The notes beneath the pieces are model-generated. The model did not search any database. It was not told the origin of the DNA and saw only the letters and a program-made list of their open reading frames with translations. Shown one piece after another: positions 36,025-45,012 of a DNA stretch of 64,000 bases. Location: contig CACBDV010000002.1 of NCBI GenBank assembly GCA_902538085.1, positions 1-64,000 of the forward strand. Reading direction: 5' to 3'. Both the position numbers and the translations under genes were made by a program. This stretch comes from an uncultured Alphaproteobacteria bacterium. GTDB taxonomy: Bacteria; Pseudomonadota; Alphaproteobacteria; HIMB59. Position 1 is the first letter of the stretch; the number at the start of each line of letters is the position of its first letter.

Positions 36025-37503
36025 ATGAAAAAGATTGTTTTATTATCAAGAAAAAGTTTTCTCGCTAAAATTCAGACTCACATTGCGGAAATAGAAATTA
36101 ATAAAATACAAAAAAATATAATTGATACACATTACTCATCAAGCGTTGGTGACACAGACATGTCAGCTAAAGCTTGGGAACAACATGGATTTGGAATATT
36201 TACAAATTCACTCTCAAAAAAATTAATCTTAAAAGATGTAGATGTGGTAGTTCATTCATTCAAAGATCTTCCTGTTAAAAATCTTAATAAGACTTCTTTT
36301 ATTTGTCTCAAAAGAGATGATCCAAGAGATGTTATTCTTATTAAAAAGACTTCATTAAATAAAAAAAAATTAGTTATAGGGACATCCTCTCCTAGAAGAA
36401 AATATTATTTAAAAAAATTAAGAAAGTTTTTACCCTTTGAAGAATTGAAGCCATTCGACATCAGGGGAAACGTACCATCTAGGCTGGAAAAAATATTAAA
36501 TTCCTCAAAAGAGGACGGGGTGTTTATGGCTAAAGCTGCTATAGATAGAATTTTTAAATATGGAGAAAAAATTAATAAAAAAGATTATAGAAATTTTAAA
36601 TTGAAATTTAAAAAGTTTGAGAAGATAATTTTACCAATTTCTGAATTTCCTAGTGCGGCAGCACAAGGATGCATTGCTTTGGAATATAGGAGAGATGATC
36701 GAAAAACAGAAAAAATATTGAAAAAAATTAATCATTTACCTTCGTTAGATGATTGTCAAAGAGAGAGAAAATATTTATACAAATGGGGAGGTGGTTGCAA
36801 TTTAGATGTAGGTGTGACTATTGAAAATATCCTAAATGAAAAAATCTTATTTGCACAAGGGAAAGATAATCAAACAAAAAAATATTTTAAAGAAAAAAAA
36901 TATCTAAATAATAAAAAAGTTAAAAAAGTTAAAAATATATTTCCTTCAAGCTTATCAAAATATCAAATGTTTCAGAGAAATTTGCATGAATTTAATAAAA
37001 CAGTAAAAAATAAAAATGTTTTGGCCACAAGATCAGAATTTAAAGAGTTTAAATCTTTGAAAAGTGTATCAAATCTTATAACTTCCGGCGTAAGTTCTTG
37101 GAAAAAAATAAGTAAAATGGGCATTCTTGTAAATTCTTCTCTCGATAGTTTTGGTGAAAATTATCGAGAAACTGAAAATTTTTATAAAGATAATCAAAAA
37201 CCTACTTATAAACTTACATATGAAGGAAATATGCTAAATAAAAAATTCCCTGTTATATCACACTATAGTTTAGTCCCTTTGATTAATGACAATACGATTA
37301 ATAATTTGTTTGTAGCGGAGAGTTTTTATTGGATGAGCTTCTCTGCATTTAAATTAGCTATACAACTAAGACCAGAAATACTAAATAAGCGTAATTCGTG
37401 TGGACCTGGTCAAACGTATCTTCAAATTTCTAAATTTATTCCTAAAAATCAATTAAATGTATATCTTACTTATGATGATTTTAAAAATTTTGAACTTAAA
37501 TGA
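36025..37503 (+). CDS. hemC: Hydroxymethylbilane synthase with long C-terminal extension
   Basis: Polymerises four porphobilinogens into hydroxymethylbilane. The catalytic region includes VVHSFKDLPV, GTSSPRRKYYL, FDIRGNVPSRL and PSAAAQGCIALEYR, with GGGCNLDVGV carrying the cofactor-binding cysteine, by about residue 265. A normal HemC ends near 310, but here about 180-190 more residues follow, including SSWKKISKMGILVNSSLDSFGEN and NSCGPGQTYLQIS. I recall similar long HemC proteins in a few other bacteria. No free hemD is in the cluster, so the extension may supply uroporphyrinogen-III synthase function; this is unproven. The track start (TTG 35989) adds non-conserved residues; ATG at 36025 fits best, 36010 and 36019 are possible. 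TTGACC at 35955 could be a -35 box. Confidence 0.92.
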   Translation: MKKIVLLSRKSFLAKIQTHIAEIEINKIQKNIIDTHYSSSVGDTDMSAKAWEQHGFGIFTNSLSKKLILKDVDVVVHSFKDLPVKNLNKTSFICLKRDDPRDVILIKKTSLNKKKLVIGTSSPRRKYYLKKLRKFLPFEELKPFDIRGNVPSRLEKILNSSKEDGVFMAKAAIDRIFKYGEKINKKDYRNFKLKFKKFEKIILPISEFPSAAAQGCIALEYRRDDRKTEKILKKINHLPSLDDCQRERKYLYKWGGGCNLDVGVTIENILNEKILFAQGKDNQTKKYFKEKKYLNNKKVKKVKNIFPSSLSKYQMFQRNLHEFNKTVKNKNVLATRSEFKEFKSLKSVSNLITSGVSSWKKISKMGILVNSSLDSFGENYRETENFYKDNQKPTYKLTYEGNMLNKKFPVISHYSLVPLINDNTINNLFVAESFYWMSFSAFKLAIQLRPEILNKRNSCGPGQTYLQISKFIPKNQLNVYLTYDDFKNFELK

Positions 37504-38423
37504 TTAAAAATTATTTCCCTATTGATCAGTCTAAATCTCTTAAAAAGAAAATTTTAATTCAACCTTTATTTGTGGATCAAAAGGTAAAAAATTCAAAGGA
37601 AATTAAAGGATTAGGTGATAATAAGAGTTGGTCATCTTCATCTATAATTAAGGCAATTGAAAAGGATTTAAAAAAAGGTATCAATAATTTTCTACTTTTT
37701 ATCGTTCCAAATAAAAAACAAAAAAATCCGGAGGATTTTAGCTTTCACTATGAAGTTATAAGAAAAATTAAAAATTATTTTGGAAAAGATATAGTTTTAC
37801 TTATAGATACTTGCTTATGCTCAATAACTGTTGATGGGCATTGTGGAGTTACTCATAAAAAATCAATTGATCTTAATAAGACACATTACTCTTTAGGATT
37901 AGCGGCAAATACATATCTTGAGGCGGGAGCTGATATAATTGCACCAAGTGACATGATGAAAAATACGACTAAATATTTGAGAAAAATATTTGTTCAAAAT
38001 GGTTTTTCAAATTCTCAAATAATGAGTTACTCAACAAAATTTAAAAGTCACTTCTACGGCCCTTTTAGAGATGTTGCAAAATCATCACCACAGGGATTTG
38101 ATCGGTCATCATATCAATTACCTGTTGAAGACAAAGCAAAGGCAATTAAAAGCTCAATTAGTAATGCAGCTCAAGGTGCAAATTATTTAATGGTTAAGCC
38201 TGGAATGACTTCAATAGATTTAATAAGAGATATAAAAAAGGAGACACTGCTTCCCACGGGTGCGTACCAAGTAAGTGGTGAGTATGCTAGTCTACAAATG
38301 CTCAGCAAAGCTAAATTTGGCAATTATGTTGATTTGCTCCTAGAGTCTTTAACGGTACTCAAAAGAGCTCAAGCAGATTTTATTATTACTTATGGAGCTA
38401 GAGATATTGCAAAATACCTATAA
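37500..38423 (+). CDS. hemB: Porphobilinogen synthase (delta-aminolevulinic acid dehydratase)
   Basis: Condenses two ALA molecules to porphobilinogen. DTCLCSITVDGHCGV is the metal-site region, MSYSTKFKSHFYGPFRDVAKSSPQGF holds the first active-site lysine, and YLMVKPGMTSIDLI holds the Schiff-base lysine. The cysteine pattern is partly zinc-like, with DTCLC keeping two cysteines before the DGHCG cysteine. Length 307 is slightly short. Its ATG overlaps the hemC stop (ATGA), and hemE begins inside its 3' end. Confidence 0.95.
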   Translation: MIKNYFPIDQSKSLKKKILIQPLFVDQKVKNSKEIKGLGDNKSWSSSSIIKAIEKDLKKGINNFLLFIVPNKKQKNPEDFSFHYEVIRKIKNYFGKDIVLLIDTCLCSITVDGHCGVTHKKSIDLNKTHYSLGLAANTYLEAGADIIAPSDMMKNTTKYLRKIFVQNGFSNSQIMSYSTKFKSHFYGPFRDVAKSSPQGFDRSSYQLPVEDKAKAIKSSISNAAQGANYLMVKPGMTSIDLIRDIKKETLLPTGAYQVSGEYASLQMLSKAKFGNYVDLLLESLTVLKRAQADFIITYGARDIAKYL

Positions 38424-39408
38424 CAAAAATTTTTTTAATGCCTTAAATAAAGTTGAACAAAAAATTCCTCCAATTTGGTTTATGAGACAGGCTGGTCGAT
38501 ATCATCAGCATTACAGAAAATTAAAAGAAAAATATTCTTTTGAACAATTATGTAAAGAGCCTGAGCTTGCTTGTGAGGTAACTCTTGGACCTATTGTTGA
38601 ATTCGATTTTGATGCTGCAATATTGTTTAGTGATATTCTTTTTCCTTTAGATTATTTAGGTATGAGTTTGAAGTTTAATCCTGGACCAATATTTGAAAAA
38701 AATTTAAGTTCAAAAATGATATCCGAATTTAATATTGATGAATTTGAAAGTTTTATAGATTTTCAGAATATATCTCTAAAACATATTAGAAATGAACTAT
38801 CAAATCATAAATCTTTAATTGGATTTACTGGTGGACCTGTAACCTTATACCATTTTGCAACGAGGAATAATCCTGTATCACAAACACTATTTCAACAAAC
38901 CCTGCCCGTTTTAGAAATGTTAATACAAAAAAATATACAAATTCAGTTACGAAATGACATTGATTTGTTAATGATATTTGATACTGAAGCTAATAAACTA
39001 AATGATAAAGATTTTGATGAATTTGTTATTCCCTTTTTAGTTAAAATTTCAAATAGTTATCCAAATAAAATTGGATATTTCACTAAAGAAATTTCTCAAA
39101 CTAAATTTAATAAATTACAAAATTTAAAAAATTTAAAACTCACAGTTTTAGGAACTAATTTGGAGGTTTTCACTGAATTACCAAAGACACATTTATCTTT
39201 ACAGGGGAATTTTTCAAATGATTTATTAGCTATTGAGGACACTAAATCCTTTTCTGATTATATTGATAAATATATTGAGAAATGCTTACAGAGTGAGCCA
39301 TCTCATAGATCTGGGTGGATTGCTAGCCTCGATCACGGTGTAAAAAAAACTACTCCTGAGGCTAATGTTCATTTATTCATAGAAAAGATAAGAACTAAGT
39401 TATCATAA
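38392..39408 (+). CDS. hemE: Uroporphyrinogen decarboxylase
   Basis: Removes four carboxyl groups from uroporphyrinogen III. The signature PPIWFMRQAGRYHQHYR appears near residue 26, FDAAILFSDILFPLDYLGM follows, and GFTGGPVTLYHF and ASLDHGVKKTTPE come later. With the ATG at 38392 it overlaps hemB by 32 bases; a TTG at 38407 would shorten the overlap. The 338-residue length is normal. Translation coupling with hemB is likely. Confidence 0.95.
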   Translation: MELEILQNTYNKNFFNALNKVEQKIPPIWFMRQAGRYHQHYRKLKEKYSFEQLCKEPELACEVTLGPIVEFDFDAAILFSDILFPLDYLGMSLKFNPGPIFEKNLSSKMISEFNIDEFESFIDFQNISLKHIRNELSNHKSLIGFTGGPVTLYHFATRNNPVSQTLFQQTLPVLEMLIQKNIQIQLRNDIDLLMIFDTEANKLNDKDFDEFVIPFLVKISNSYPNKIGYFTKEISQTKFNKLQNLKNLKLTVLGTNLEVFTELPKTHLSLQGNFSNDLLAIEDTKSFSDYIDKYIEKCLQSEPSHRSGWIASLDHGVKKTTPEANVHLFIEKIRTKLS

Positions 39409-39426
39409 AAATCGTAATGTTTTTCA

Positions 39427-40449
39427 ATGGCTTCATTTAAAGGTAATAAACTCTACGTTCATGGCTCTGGTCTTAAGACGGGTATTTTGATCACAAATTT
39501 AGGAACTCCAGATGAACCAACTAAGTCATCTTTAAAGACTTATCTAAAACAATTTCTATCAGATGAACGTGTCATAGAAACACCAAAAGCTATTTGGTGG
39601 CCTATTCTCAATGGAATAGTTTTAAATACTCGACCAGCGAAGTCAGCTAAAAATTACAAATCTGTTTGGACAGAGGAAGGTTCACCTCTTCTATTCCACA
39701 CAAAAAACCAATTATCGAAAATAAAAGAATTTATTAATAAGAAATATCAAAATATCGTATTTGATATTGGAATGCGTTATGGGAATCCTAGCATCTCTAA
39801 GGGTTTAAATAATCTTAGAAATCAAAATTGTGATCGTATTATTATTTTACCTTTATACCCTCAATATTGTGCGGCTACAACGGGCTCAACGTTTGATGCT
39901 GTTGCAGAAGAATTAAAAAGTTGGCGTTGGGTACCATCTCTTCGTTTTATTGGAGGATATTACGAAAATGAACTTTATATTAAAGCTCTAAAAAATAGCA
40001 TTGAAGAATTTTGGACTAAAAATTCAAAACCAAAAAAAATCATATTTAGCTATCATGGTGTTCCAAAAAAATATTTAGATAAAGGGGATCCGTATCATTG
40101 TTTTTGCAGAAAAACTACTAGGCTGGTGGCAGAGACTATGGGCTTACCAGAGGAAAGTTATATGACCACATTTCAATCTAGATTTGGACCAGCAGAATGG
40201 CTTCAACCTTACACAGATAAAACTATAGAGAGCTTAGCAAAAAATGGTACAGACCACATTCATGTTATAAGTCCTGCTTTTTCCTCAGATTGTCTCGAGA
40301 CAATAGAAGAACTTAACGAGGAAAATAGAGAAATATTCATGGAAAATGGTGGAAAGGAATTTGGATATATTCCTTGTCTAAATGATCGAGAAGATCATAT
40401 ACTCCTACTCACTTCGTTGATAGAAAACGAACTACATGGGTGGGCATGA
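39427..40449 (+). CDS. hemH: Ferrochelatase
   Basis: Inserts Fe2+ into protoporphyrin IX at the membrane face. LITNLGTPDEPTKSSLKTYLKQFLSDERV, MRYGNPSISKGL, and IFSYHGVPKKYLDKGDPYHC with the catalytic His region are visible, and ISPAFSSDCLETIEEL ends with the conserved glutamate. The 340 residues are standard. The stop overlaps the hemF start (ATGA at 40446-40449). Confidence 0.96.
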   Translation: MASFKGNKLYVHGSGLKTGILITNLGTPDEPTKSSLKTYLKQFLSDERVIETPKAIWWPILNGIVLNTRPAKSAKNYKSVWTEEGSPLLFHTKNQLSKIKEFINKKYQNIVFDIGMRYGNPSISKGLNNLRNQNCDRIIILPLYPQYCAATTGSTFDAVAEELKSWRWVPSLRFIGGYYENELYIKALKNSIEEFWTKNSKPKKIIFSYHGVPKKYLDKGDPYHCFCRKTTRLVAETMGLPEESYMTTFQSRFGPAEWLQPYTDKTIESLAKNGTDHIHVISPAFSSDCLETIEELNEENREIFMENGGKEFGYIPCLNDREDHILLLTSLIENELHGWA

Positions 40450-41261
40450 GTGATCAAATAAAAAATCAACAAACTAAAGCAGAAAAGTGGTTTCGAGAAC
40501 TTCGAAATCAAATGGTTGGATCAATACAAAAGCTTGATGGATCTGAATTTATAGAAAAAGAGTGGCAAAGACCTGGTGGTGGTGGAGGTTTGATGTCCCT
40601 ACTAAAAGGAGAAATATTTGAAAAAGTAGGAGTAAATATTTCAACAGTGCATGGTAATTTTAGTGAAGAATTTAAAAAATCAATGCCGGGAACCGAAGAG
40701 GATCCAAGCTTTTGGGCCAGTGGTATCTCAGTCGTAGCTCACATGAAAAACCCGAAAATTGCTGCAGCTCATTTTAACACTAGGTACATAACTACAAAAG
40801 GAAAACAGTGGTTTGGTGGTGGTTGTGATTTAACCCCTGCAATACCTGAAAAATTAGAAACAGATAATTTTCATCAAGGTCTCCAACGAACATGTGATCA
40901 ACATAATTCAACTTATTATGAAAAATTTAAAAAACAATGTGATGAATACTTTTATTTAGAGCATCGAAAAGAGAGTAGAGGTATAGGAGGGATTTTTTTT
41001 GATTATGTCAATACAGACTTTGATAAGGATTTATCATTTATAAAAGATGTTGGGCAATTCTTTGTTAATTTTGTAATTGAAAACTCAAAAAGAAAAAAAG
41101 ATTTTAACTTTAGTCAAGATGACTTAGATGCTCTTTCAAAAAAAAGATCTCGTTACGTAGAATTTAATTTGCTTTATGATAGAGGGACATTATTTGGATT
41201 AAAAACTGGTGGTAATATTGATGCTATATTAATGTCAATGCCCCCTGAGGCTAAATGGTAA
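40446..41261 (+). CDS. hemF: Oxygen-dependent coproporphyrinogen III oxidase
   Basis: Uses O2 to convert two propionates of coproporphyrinogen III to vinyls, so haem synthesis here is aerobic. Motifs are EWQRPGGGGGLMSLLKGEIFEKVGVN, FNTRYITTKGKQWFGGGCDLTP, ESRGIGGIFFDYVN and EFNLLYDRGTLFGLKTGGNIDAILMSMPP. The track starts at GTG 40440; the ATG at 40446 forms an ATGA overlap with hemH and gives 271 residues, so I use that. Confidence 0.96.
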   Translation: MSDQIKNQQTKAEKWFRELRNQMVGSIQKLDGSEFIEKEWQRPGGGGGLMSLLKGEIFEKVGVNISTVHGNFSEEFKKSMPGTEEDPSFWASGISVVAHMKNPKIAAAHFNTRYITTKGKQWFGGGCDLTPAIPEKLETDNFHQGLQRTCDQHNSTYYEKFKKQCDEYFYLEHRKESRGIGGIFFDYVNTDFDKDLSFIKDVGQFFVNFVIENSKRKKDFNFSQDDLDALSKKRSRYVEFNLLYDRGTLFGLKTGGNIDAILMSMPPEAKW

Positions 41262-41265
41262 CAAA

Positions 41266-41682
41266 ATGTATGAGTTATTAAAAATTTTACATATCATATC
41301 TTTTGTATCATGGTTTGCTGGGTTATTTTATTTACCAAGACTTTTTGTTTATCATGTAGAAAACATAACCAATCCTGAAATGAATAGTGTATTTCAAAAA
41401 ATGGAATATAAATTGCTAAAAATTATAATGAACCCAGCAATGATATTGACTTGGGTATTTGGTATAGCCCTTATCCATTATGTAGGTTTTGAATTATGGC
41501 TTTTTTTGAAAATTATATTAGTTCTTATTCTCTCTGCATTTCATATGTATTTAGGTAAGATTAGAAAAAGTTTGGAGAGTAATTTTAGAGACTATACCTC
41601 AAAATATCTAAGAATTATCAATGAAGTGCCTACAGTTCTTCTCATTTTAATTATAATACTTGTAGTTGTAAGACCTTTTTAA
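41266..41682 (+). CDS. hemJ: Protoporphyrinogen oxidase HemJ
   Basis: Four-helix membrane protein (UPF0093) that oxidises protoporphyrinogen IX, linked to the respiratory chain. ILHIISFVSWFAGLFYLPRLFVYH at residues 7-30 holds the conserved His and the HemJ signature; WLFLKIILVLILSAFHMYLG carries the second conserved segment. The 138-residue length fits. The gene follows hemF by 4 bases, completing the late pathway; hemG and hemY are not needed. Confidence 0.94.
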   Translation: MYELLKILHIISFVSWFAGLFYLPRLFVYHVENITNPEMNSVFQKMEYKLLKIIMNPAMILTWVFGIALIHYVGFELWLFLKIILVLILSAFHMYLGKIRKSLESNFRDYTSKYLRIINEVPTVLLILIIILVVVRPF

Positions 41683-41686
41683 TTTT

Positions 41687-43033
41687 ATGGATCTTACCCA
41701 AGGGGATATAAAAAAACAATTAATCGGTATGGCTGTTCCAGCAGGAACAGGTCTTTTATTTTATACTTTGTACAATGTAGTAGATACTTTTTATGCAGGT
41801 CTCATAAGCACAGAGGCTATTGCAGGCTTATCAATATCTTACCCCTTATATTTTATTTTATTGGCCTTCGCTGTAGGTTTTGGACAAGGCACCACAGCTC
41901 TTGTCTCAATAGCTATTGGCAAAAAAAAATTTAATGAGGCAATTAAGATTCATACTCAAGCTTTAGTTATCACTTTATTGATTTCTATAGCCATTGGATT
42001 TACAACCTTTCTATTATCTAGACCTGTATTTTTATATTTTGGGGCAGAAGGTATTTTTCTTAACAATGGTCTAAGATACATAAAAGTACTCTCAATTGGT
42101 GCTCCAATTTTTATTGTTTCTTTTGTCGTTAATTCTCTTTTATATGCACAAGGAGATACGAAAAAAAATAGAAATGCGTTAATCATAAGCTTTTTTATTA
42201 ATTTAATATTTAGTCCTTTCTTATCTTTAGGTTATGGTCCTTTTCCTGCATTGGGAACTCTCGGGATAGCTCTTGCAACAGTCATATCTCAACTATTTCA
42301 TTTTTTCTTTTTAAGCTATTATGCTATTCGCAGTCCTTTGTTTAAGTATTTCAATTACAATTATATTTGGCTAGAAACTAAATTCGTATTAAGAATTCTA
42401 AGACAATCTATACCCTCTAGTATGAATATGTTTATGATTGCAGTTGGTTTTTTCATAATGCAAAAGTTTGTTACAAGTTATGGTGCCTCAGCTAGTGCAG
42501 CTTATGGTATAGCTTTAAGAATTGAGCAAATTATTTTATTACCTGCCATAGGATTTAGTAGTGCTTTATTAAGTATGGTAGGACAAAATTTTGGTTCGAA
42601 GAATTTTGATAGAATTTATGAAGCTTTTTTAATTTCATTAAGGTTATCTATGACAATGATGATTTTTGGAGCAGTAGTGCTTATATTTGCGGGTGAAAGG
42701 ATTGCTAGTTTTTTTTCAAGAGACAGTGAAGTGATAATTATTGCTGGTAGCTACTTGTTTATGGTAGCTTTTTTGGCTTTTGTATATCAAGTTATTGATA
42801 GGTGTGATTCTGTACTTTCCGGTTTAAGAAAACCTTCTGTAAATGTGTTCTACACTTTTATTAGATTGGTATTTCTTCCTCCATTTGTAATTTATTTATT
42901 TTCTGAGACACTAGAAAAAGGCCTAATTGGTATTTGGTGGGCTATATTTTTTACAAATTTACTAGGCTCAGTATTTGTTTTTTTTCATATGAAATATTTA
43001 TTTAAAAAGGAGTCTGGTATCTTAATAAATTAA
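41687..43033 (+). CDS. MATE-family efflux transporter
   Basis: Twelve-helix multidrug/organic-cation exporter family, 448 residues. The first half starts IKKQLIGMAVPAGTGLLFYTLYNVVDTFYAG and includes GFGQGTTALVSIAIG; the second half has YGIALRIEQIILLPAIGFSSALLSMVGQNFGSKN, the mirrored MATE motif. It starts 5 bp after hemJ and could ride on the haem operon; a link to porphyrin export is possible but only positional. Its stop overlaps the convergent DUF2721 gene. Confidence 0.9.
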   Translation: MDLTQGDIKKQLIGMAVPAGTGLLFYTLYNVVDTFYAGLISTEAIAGLSISYPLYFILLAFAVGFGQGTTALVSIAIGKKKFNEAIKIHTQALVITLLISIAIGFTTFLLSRPVFLYFGAEGIFLNNGLRYIKVLSIGAPIFIVSFVVNSLLYAQGDTKKNRNALIISFFINLIFSPFLSLGYGPFPALGTLGIALATVISQLFHFFFLSYYAIRSPLFKYFNYNYIWLETKFVLRILRQSIPSSMNMFMIAVGFFIMQKFVTSYGASASAAYGIALRIEQIILLPAIGFSSALLSMVGQNFGSKNFDRIYEAFLISLRLSMTMMIFGAVVLIFAGERIASFFSRDSEVIIIAGSYLFMVAFLAFVYQVIDRCDSVLSGLRKPSVNVFYTFIRLVFLPPFVIYLFSETLEKGLIGIWWAIFFTNLLGSVFVFFHMKYLFKKESGILIN

Positions 43034-43443
43034 CTAAAATCTTTCAGGTCTTCCAAATGCTTGCTAAGAGCTTTAGTGGATAATTGTATCTCATAGATAA
43101 ATAACATTATAGCTATTGAAAATATCAATATCCCTAAACCAAAAAAATTTAAGGCTAAGTCATAAATTTTGATATAGCTAAAAAAAATAGATATTAAATT
43201 CAGCAAAAAGCTGATCCCAGAGAGGGTTTGAACTGACCTAACTAATGTTAAACGAGTTGTGAGTACTTTTATTTGATCTAAGTGATGTTGAACCACATTG
43301 CTAGTTGGTCTATTTGTAATTATTGTGTCATGGATCTTTCTGATTAATGAAGCAAGAGAAGTATATCTATTACCAAACGATATCATCATTAATGGTATAG
43401 CTGGAAACAAAAGTGCTGGATAAAGTGTTGTGAAGCTTGGCAT
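43030..43443 (-). CDS. DUF2721 membrane protein
   Basis: A 137-residue protein with three hydrophobic segments (about residues 8-23, 70-90, 96-118). LYPALLFPAIPLMMISFGNRYTSLASLIR and VLTTRLTLVRSVQTLSGISFLLN match the DUF2721 family. The function is not known. The upstream region contains a long inverted repeat ending 9 bases before the ATG and the argO-like terminator. Confidence 0.82.
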   Translation of the reverse strand: MPSFTTLYPALLFPAIPLMMISFGNRYTSLASLIRKIHDTIITNRPTSNVVQHHLDQIKVLTTRLTLVRSVQTLSGISFLLNLISIFFSYIKIYDLALNFFGLGILIFSIAIMLFIYEIQLSTKALSKHLEDLKDFS

Positions 43444-43452
43444 ACTATTTAT

Positions 43453-43534
43453 GGAGCAGTTTGTTATAACTAGGAGGGAATAACTAAGTATCTATGTCAA
43501 CACGGAGTTAATCGAAACTTTTAAAAACTGCTCC
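43453..43534 (-). repeat. Widely spaced inverted repeat before the DUF2721 gene
   Basis: GGAGCAGTTT at 43453-43462 is matched by AAACTGCTCC at 43525-43534, perfect 10-base arms separated by 62 bases. On the minus strand the structure would close 9 bases before the ATG of the DUF2721 gene, so it may form a folded leader. Nothing in the spacer is recognisable. Confidence 0.4.
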
Positions 43535-43557
43535 TAATAAATTTATACATAATATTC

Positions 43558-43589
43558 AAAAAAAAACTCTTGTTATGATTGCATAACAA
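43558..43589 (-). terminator. Rho-independent terminator of the LysE-type exporter gene
   Basis: On the minus strand, TTGTTATG-CAAT-CATAACAA forms a perfect 8-bp hairpin followed after GAG by nine T residues, about 50 bases past the exporter stop. The AT-rich stem is weak but the U tract is long. Confidence 0.7.
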
Positions 43590-43642
43590 CTATGCAACTT
43601 ACAGACAGCTGATGAAATAATTTATAAATAAAAAATTAATAA

Positions 43643-44254
43643 TCAAATTATTTCCAAGAAAATAATAGATAAGGTAAGTATAAGCAAATAAAGAATTATT
43701 ATTATATTAACTAATTTCCAAACTTGTTTATTTAAAAAATATAATCTTAGTGATTGTGCACCATAGCCTAAAAAATAAAAAAAAACAAATGACGCTAGAC
43801 TTGCACCTAATCCAAATAAAATCTTATCAGAAATAGTAAGAAAATTTTTTGATAAATTTCCTAAAATAAAAACAGTGTCTGAGTAAACGTGTGGGTTTAA
43901 AAAAGTAAAAGCAAGTGTCTGAAGTGCTATTTTTAACTTTGATGTTTGTGTATGTGTTTGTGAAAATACAATATCATGTTTAAATGTTTTTATTTTTGAC
44001 CATATAAAATTTATAAGAAAGAGGACAAGCCCGATAGATAATAATAAATTGATAAGATCATTGATGAAATTTTTAATAAAGTGAAATATGAAAATTCCGA
44101 AAAAAATCAATAAGAAATCACCAATTATGCATATTGAAGTTACTAAAAAAATATTATTTTTTTTTATACCTTGCTCTATAACAAATAAATTTTGTGCACC
44201 TATAGCAAGTATTAAACTTAAACCTGTTGAAAAACCAAAAATAAACTCGTTCAT
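43643..44254 (-). CDS. LysE/ArgO-type amino-acid exporter
   Basis: Six-helix LysE superfamily protein of 203 residues. The N-terminal FGFSTGLSLILAIGAQNLFVIEQGIKK is the ArgO/LysE version of the family motif, and FTFLNPHVYSDTVFILG carries the conserved NPxxY-like stretch. It probably exports basic amino acids; the exact substrate is inferred from subfamily similarity. It ends with a clear terminator on its downstream side. Confidence 0.88.
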   Translation of the reverse strand: MNEFIFGFSTGLSLILAIGAQNLFVIEQGIKKNNIFLVTSICIIGDFLLIFFGIFIFHFIKNFINDLINLLLSIGLVLFLINFIWSKIKTFKHDIVFSQTHTQTSKLKIALQTLAFTFLNPHVYSDTVFILGNLSKNFLTISDKILFGLGASLASFVFFYFLGYGAQSLRLYFLNKQVWKLVNIIIILYLLILTLSIIFLEII

Positions 44255-44312
44255 GACAATTTTGCACAGTTTATATACTTTACACCTAAAATCTATTTAG
44301 TAAGTTTGTGTG

Positions 44313-44402
44313 ATGAAAGTTTTTGTTGGTGGATTATTTTTTGCTTTAATATTTATTTTTGTTGTAACTGATGGTTTTGTAAAAATTAGTCTACCTCTGT
44401 AA
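44313..44402 (+). CDS. Possible 29-residue membrane peptide
   Basis: An ATG-to-TAA frame below the ORF-track limit encodes a single hydrophobic helix (GGLFFALIFIFVVTDGFV). It ends 17 bases inside the 3' end of the convergent TAXI-like gene. There is no convincing SD, so it may be chance in AT-rich DNA. Confidence 0.22.
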   Translation: MKVFVGGLFFALIFIFVVTDGFVKISLPL

Positions 44403-44967
44403 ACCTTCTTCTTTTACCATTACTCCACTCATCACTAAATTTTAAAGTCCCTAAGTGTAATGGTATTTTTTCTTTAACAATTAGATTATTTTCTGAAAAT
44501 TTAAAAAAAGATTTATGAAGATACCGAAACTCAAGCAAATGATTCATAATTCCAAAATTTATATCCTTAATCACACTAGGATCTACATTCTGGTTTGAAA
44601 TAAAAACATAATCACTATCTGCAGGAAAATTTAAAATTGAACGAAGCGATAAATTTAAGGGACGATCGAGTAAATCTGATTTTTTAATAATTGCATATTG
44701 AAATTGATTTTGTTCAATTTTTTTAATTATTTCATCAACGCTATCATCTAGACGTGAATTGCATTCTAATGTGTTAGAGCCACCATAACTATGAGATATT
44801 TTAAGTTCCCTGTCCAATACTTTGCATATACTTTTTGCAAGAATATATTCTGTTCCCAATGTAGAACGAACCATGATTGTTAAAGAAATATCTTGAGAAA
44901 GGGAATACAATAAATTTGTTTTAAGGAATAATATTACAATAAAAGAAGATATTACTTTTAAATACAT
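44386..44967 (-). CDS. Short TAXI-like periplasmic solute-binding protein
   Basis: Signal peptide at residues 1-24 (FIVILFLKTNLLYS). The mature part begins LTIMVRSTLGTEYILAKSICKVLDREL and continues CNSRLDDSVDEIIKKIEQNQFQYAIIKKSD, which parallels the TAXI pattern of a G-rich start, an ICxxxN/D segment, a Cys-S-S/D-DS motif and a short xxAIxxSD strand. TAXI binding proteins are normally about 320 residues; this one has 193 and lacks the second half of the second lobe. No TRAP permease gene is adjacent. Function uncertain; the family call is tentative. Confidence 0.6.
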   Translation of the reverse strand: MYLKVISSFIVILFLKTNLLYSLSQDISLTIMVRSTLGTEYILAKSICKVLDRELKISHSYGGSNTLECNSRLDDSVDEIIKKIEQNQFQYAIIKKSDLLDRPLNLSLRSILNFPADSDYVFISNQNVDPSVIKDINFGIMNHLLEFRYLHKSFFKFSENNLIVKEKIPLHLGTLKFSDEWSNGKRRRFTEVD

Positions 44968-45012
44968 AGATTACTTTTAACATAAAACACTCTAAATTGT
45001 TAAAAAGAATAA

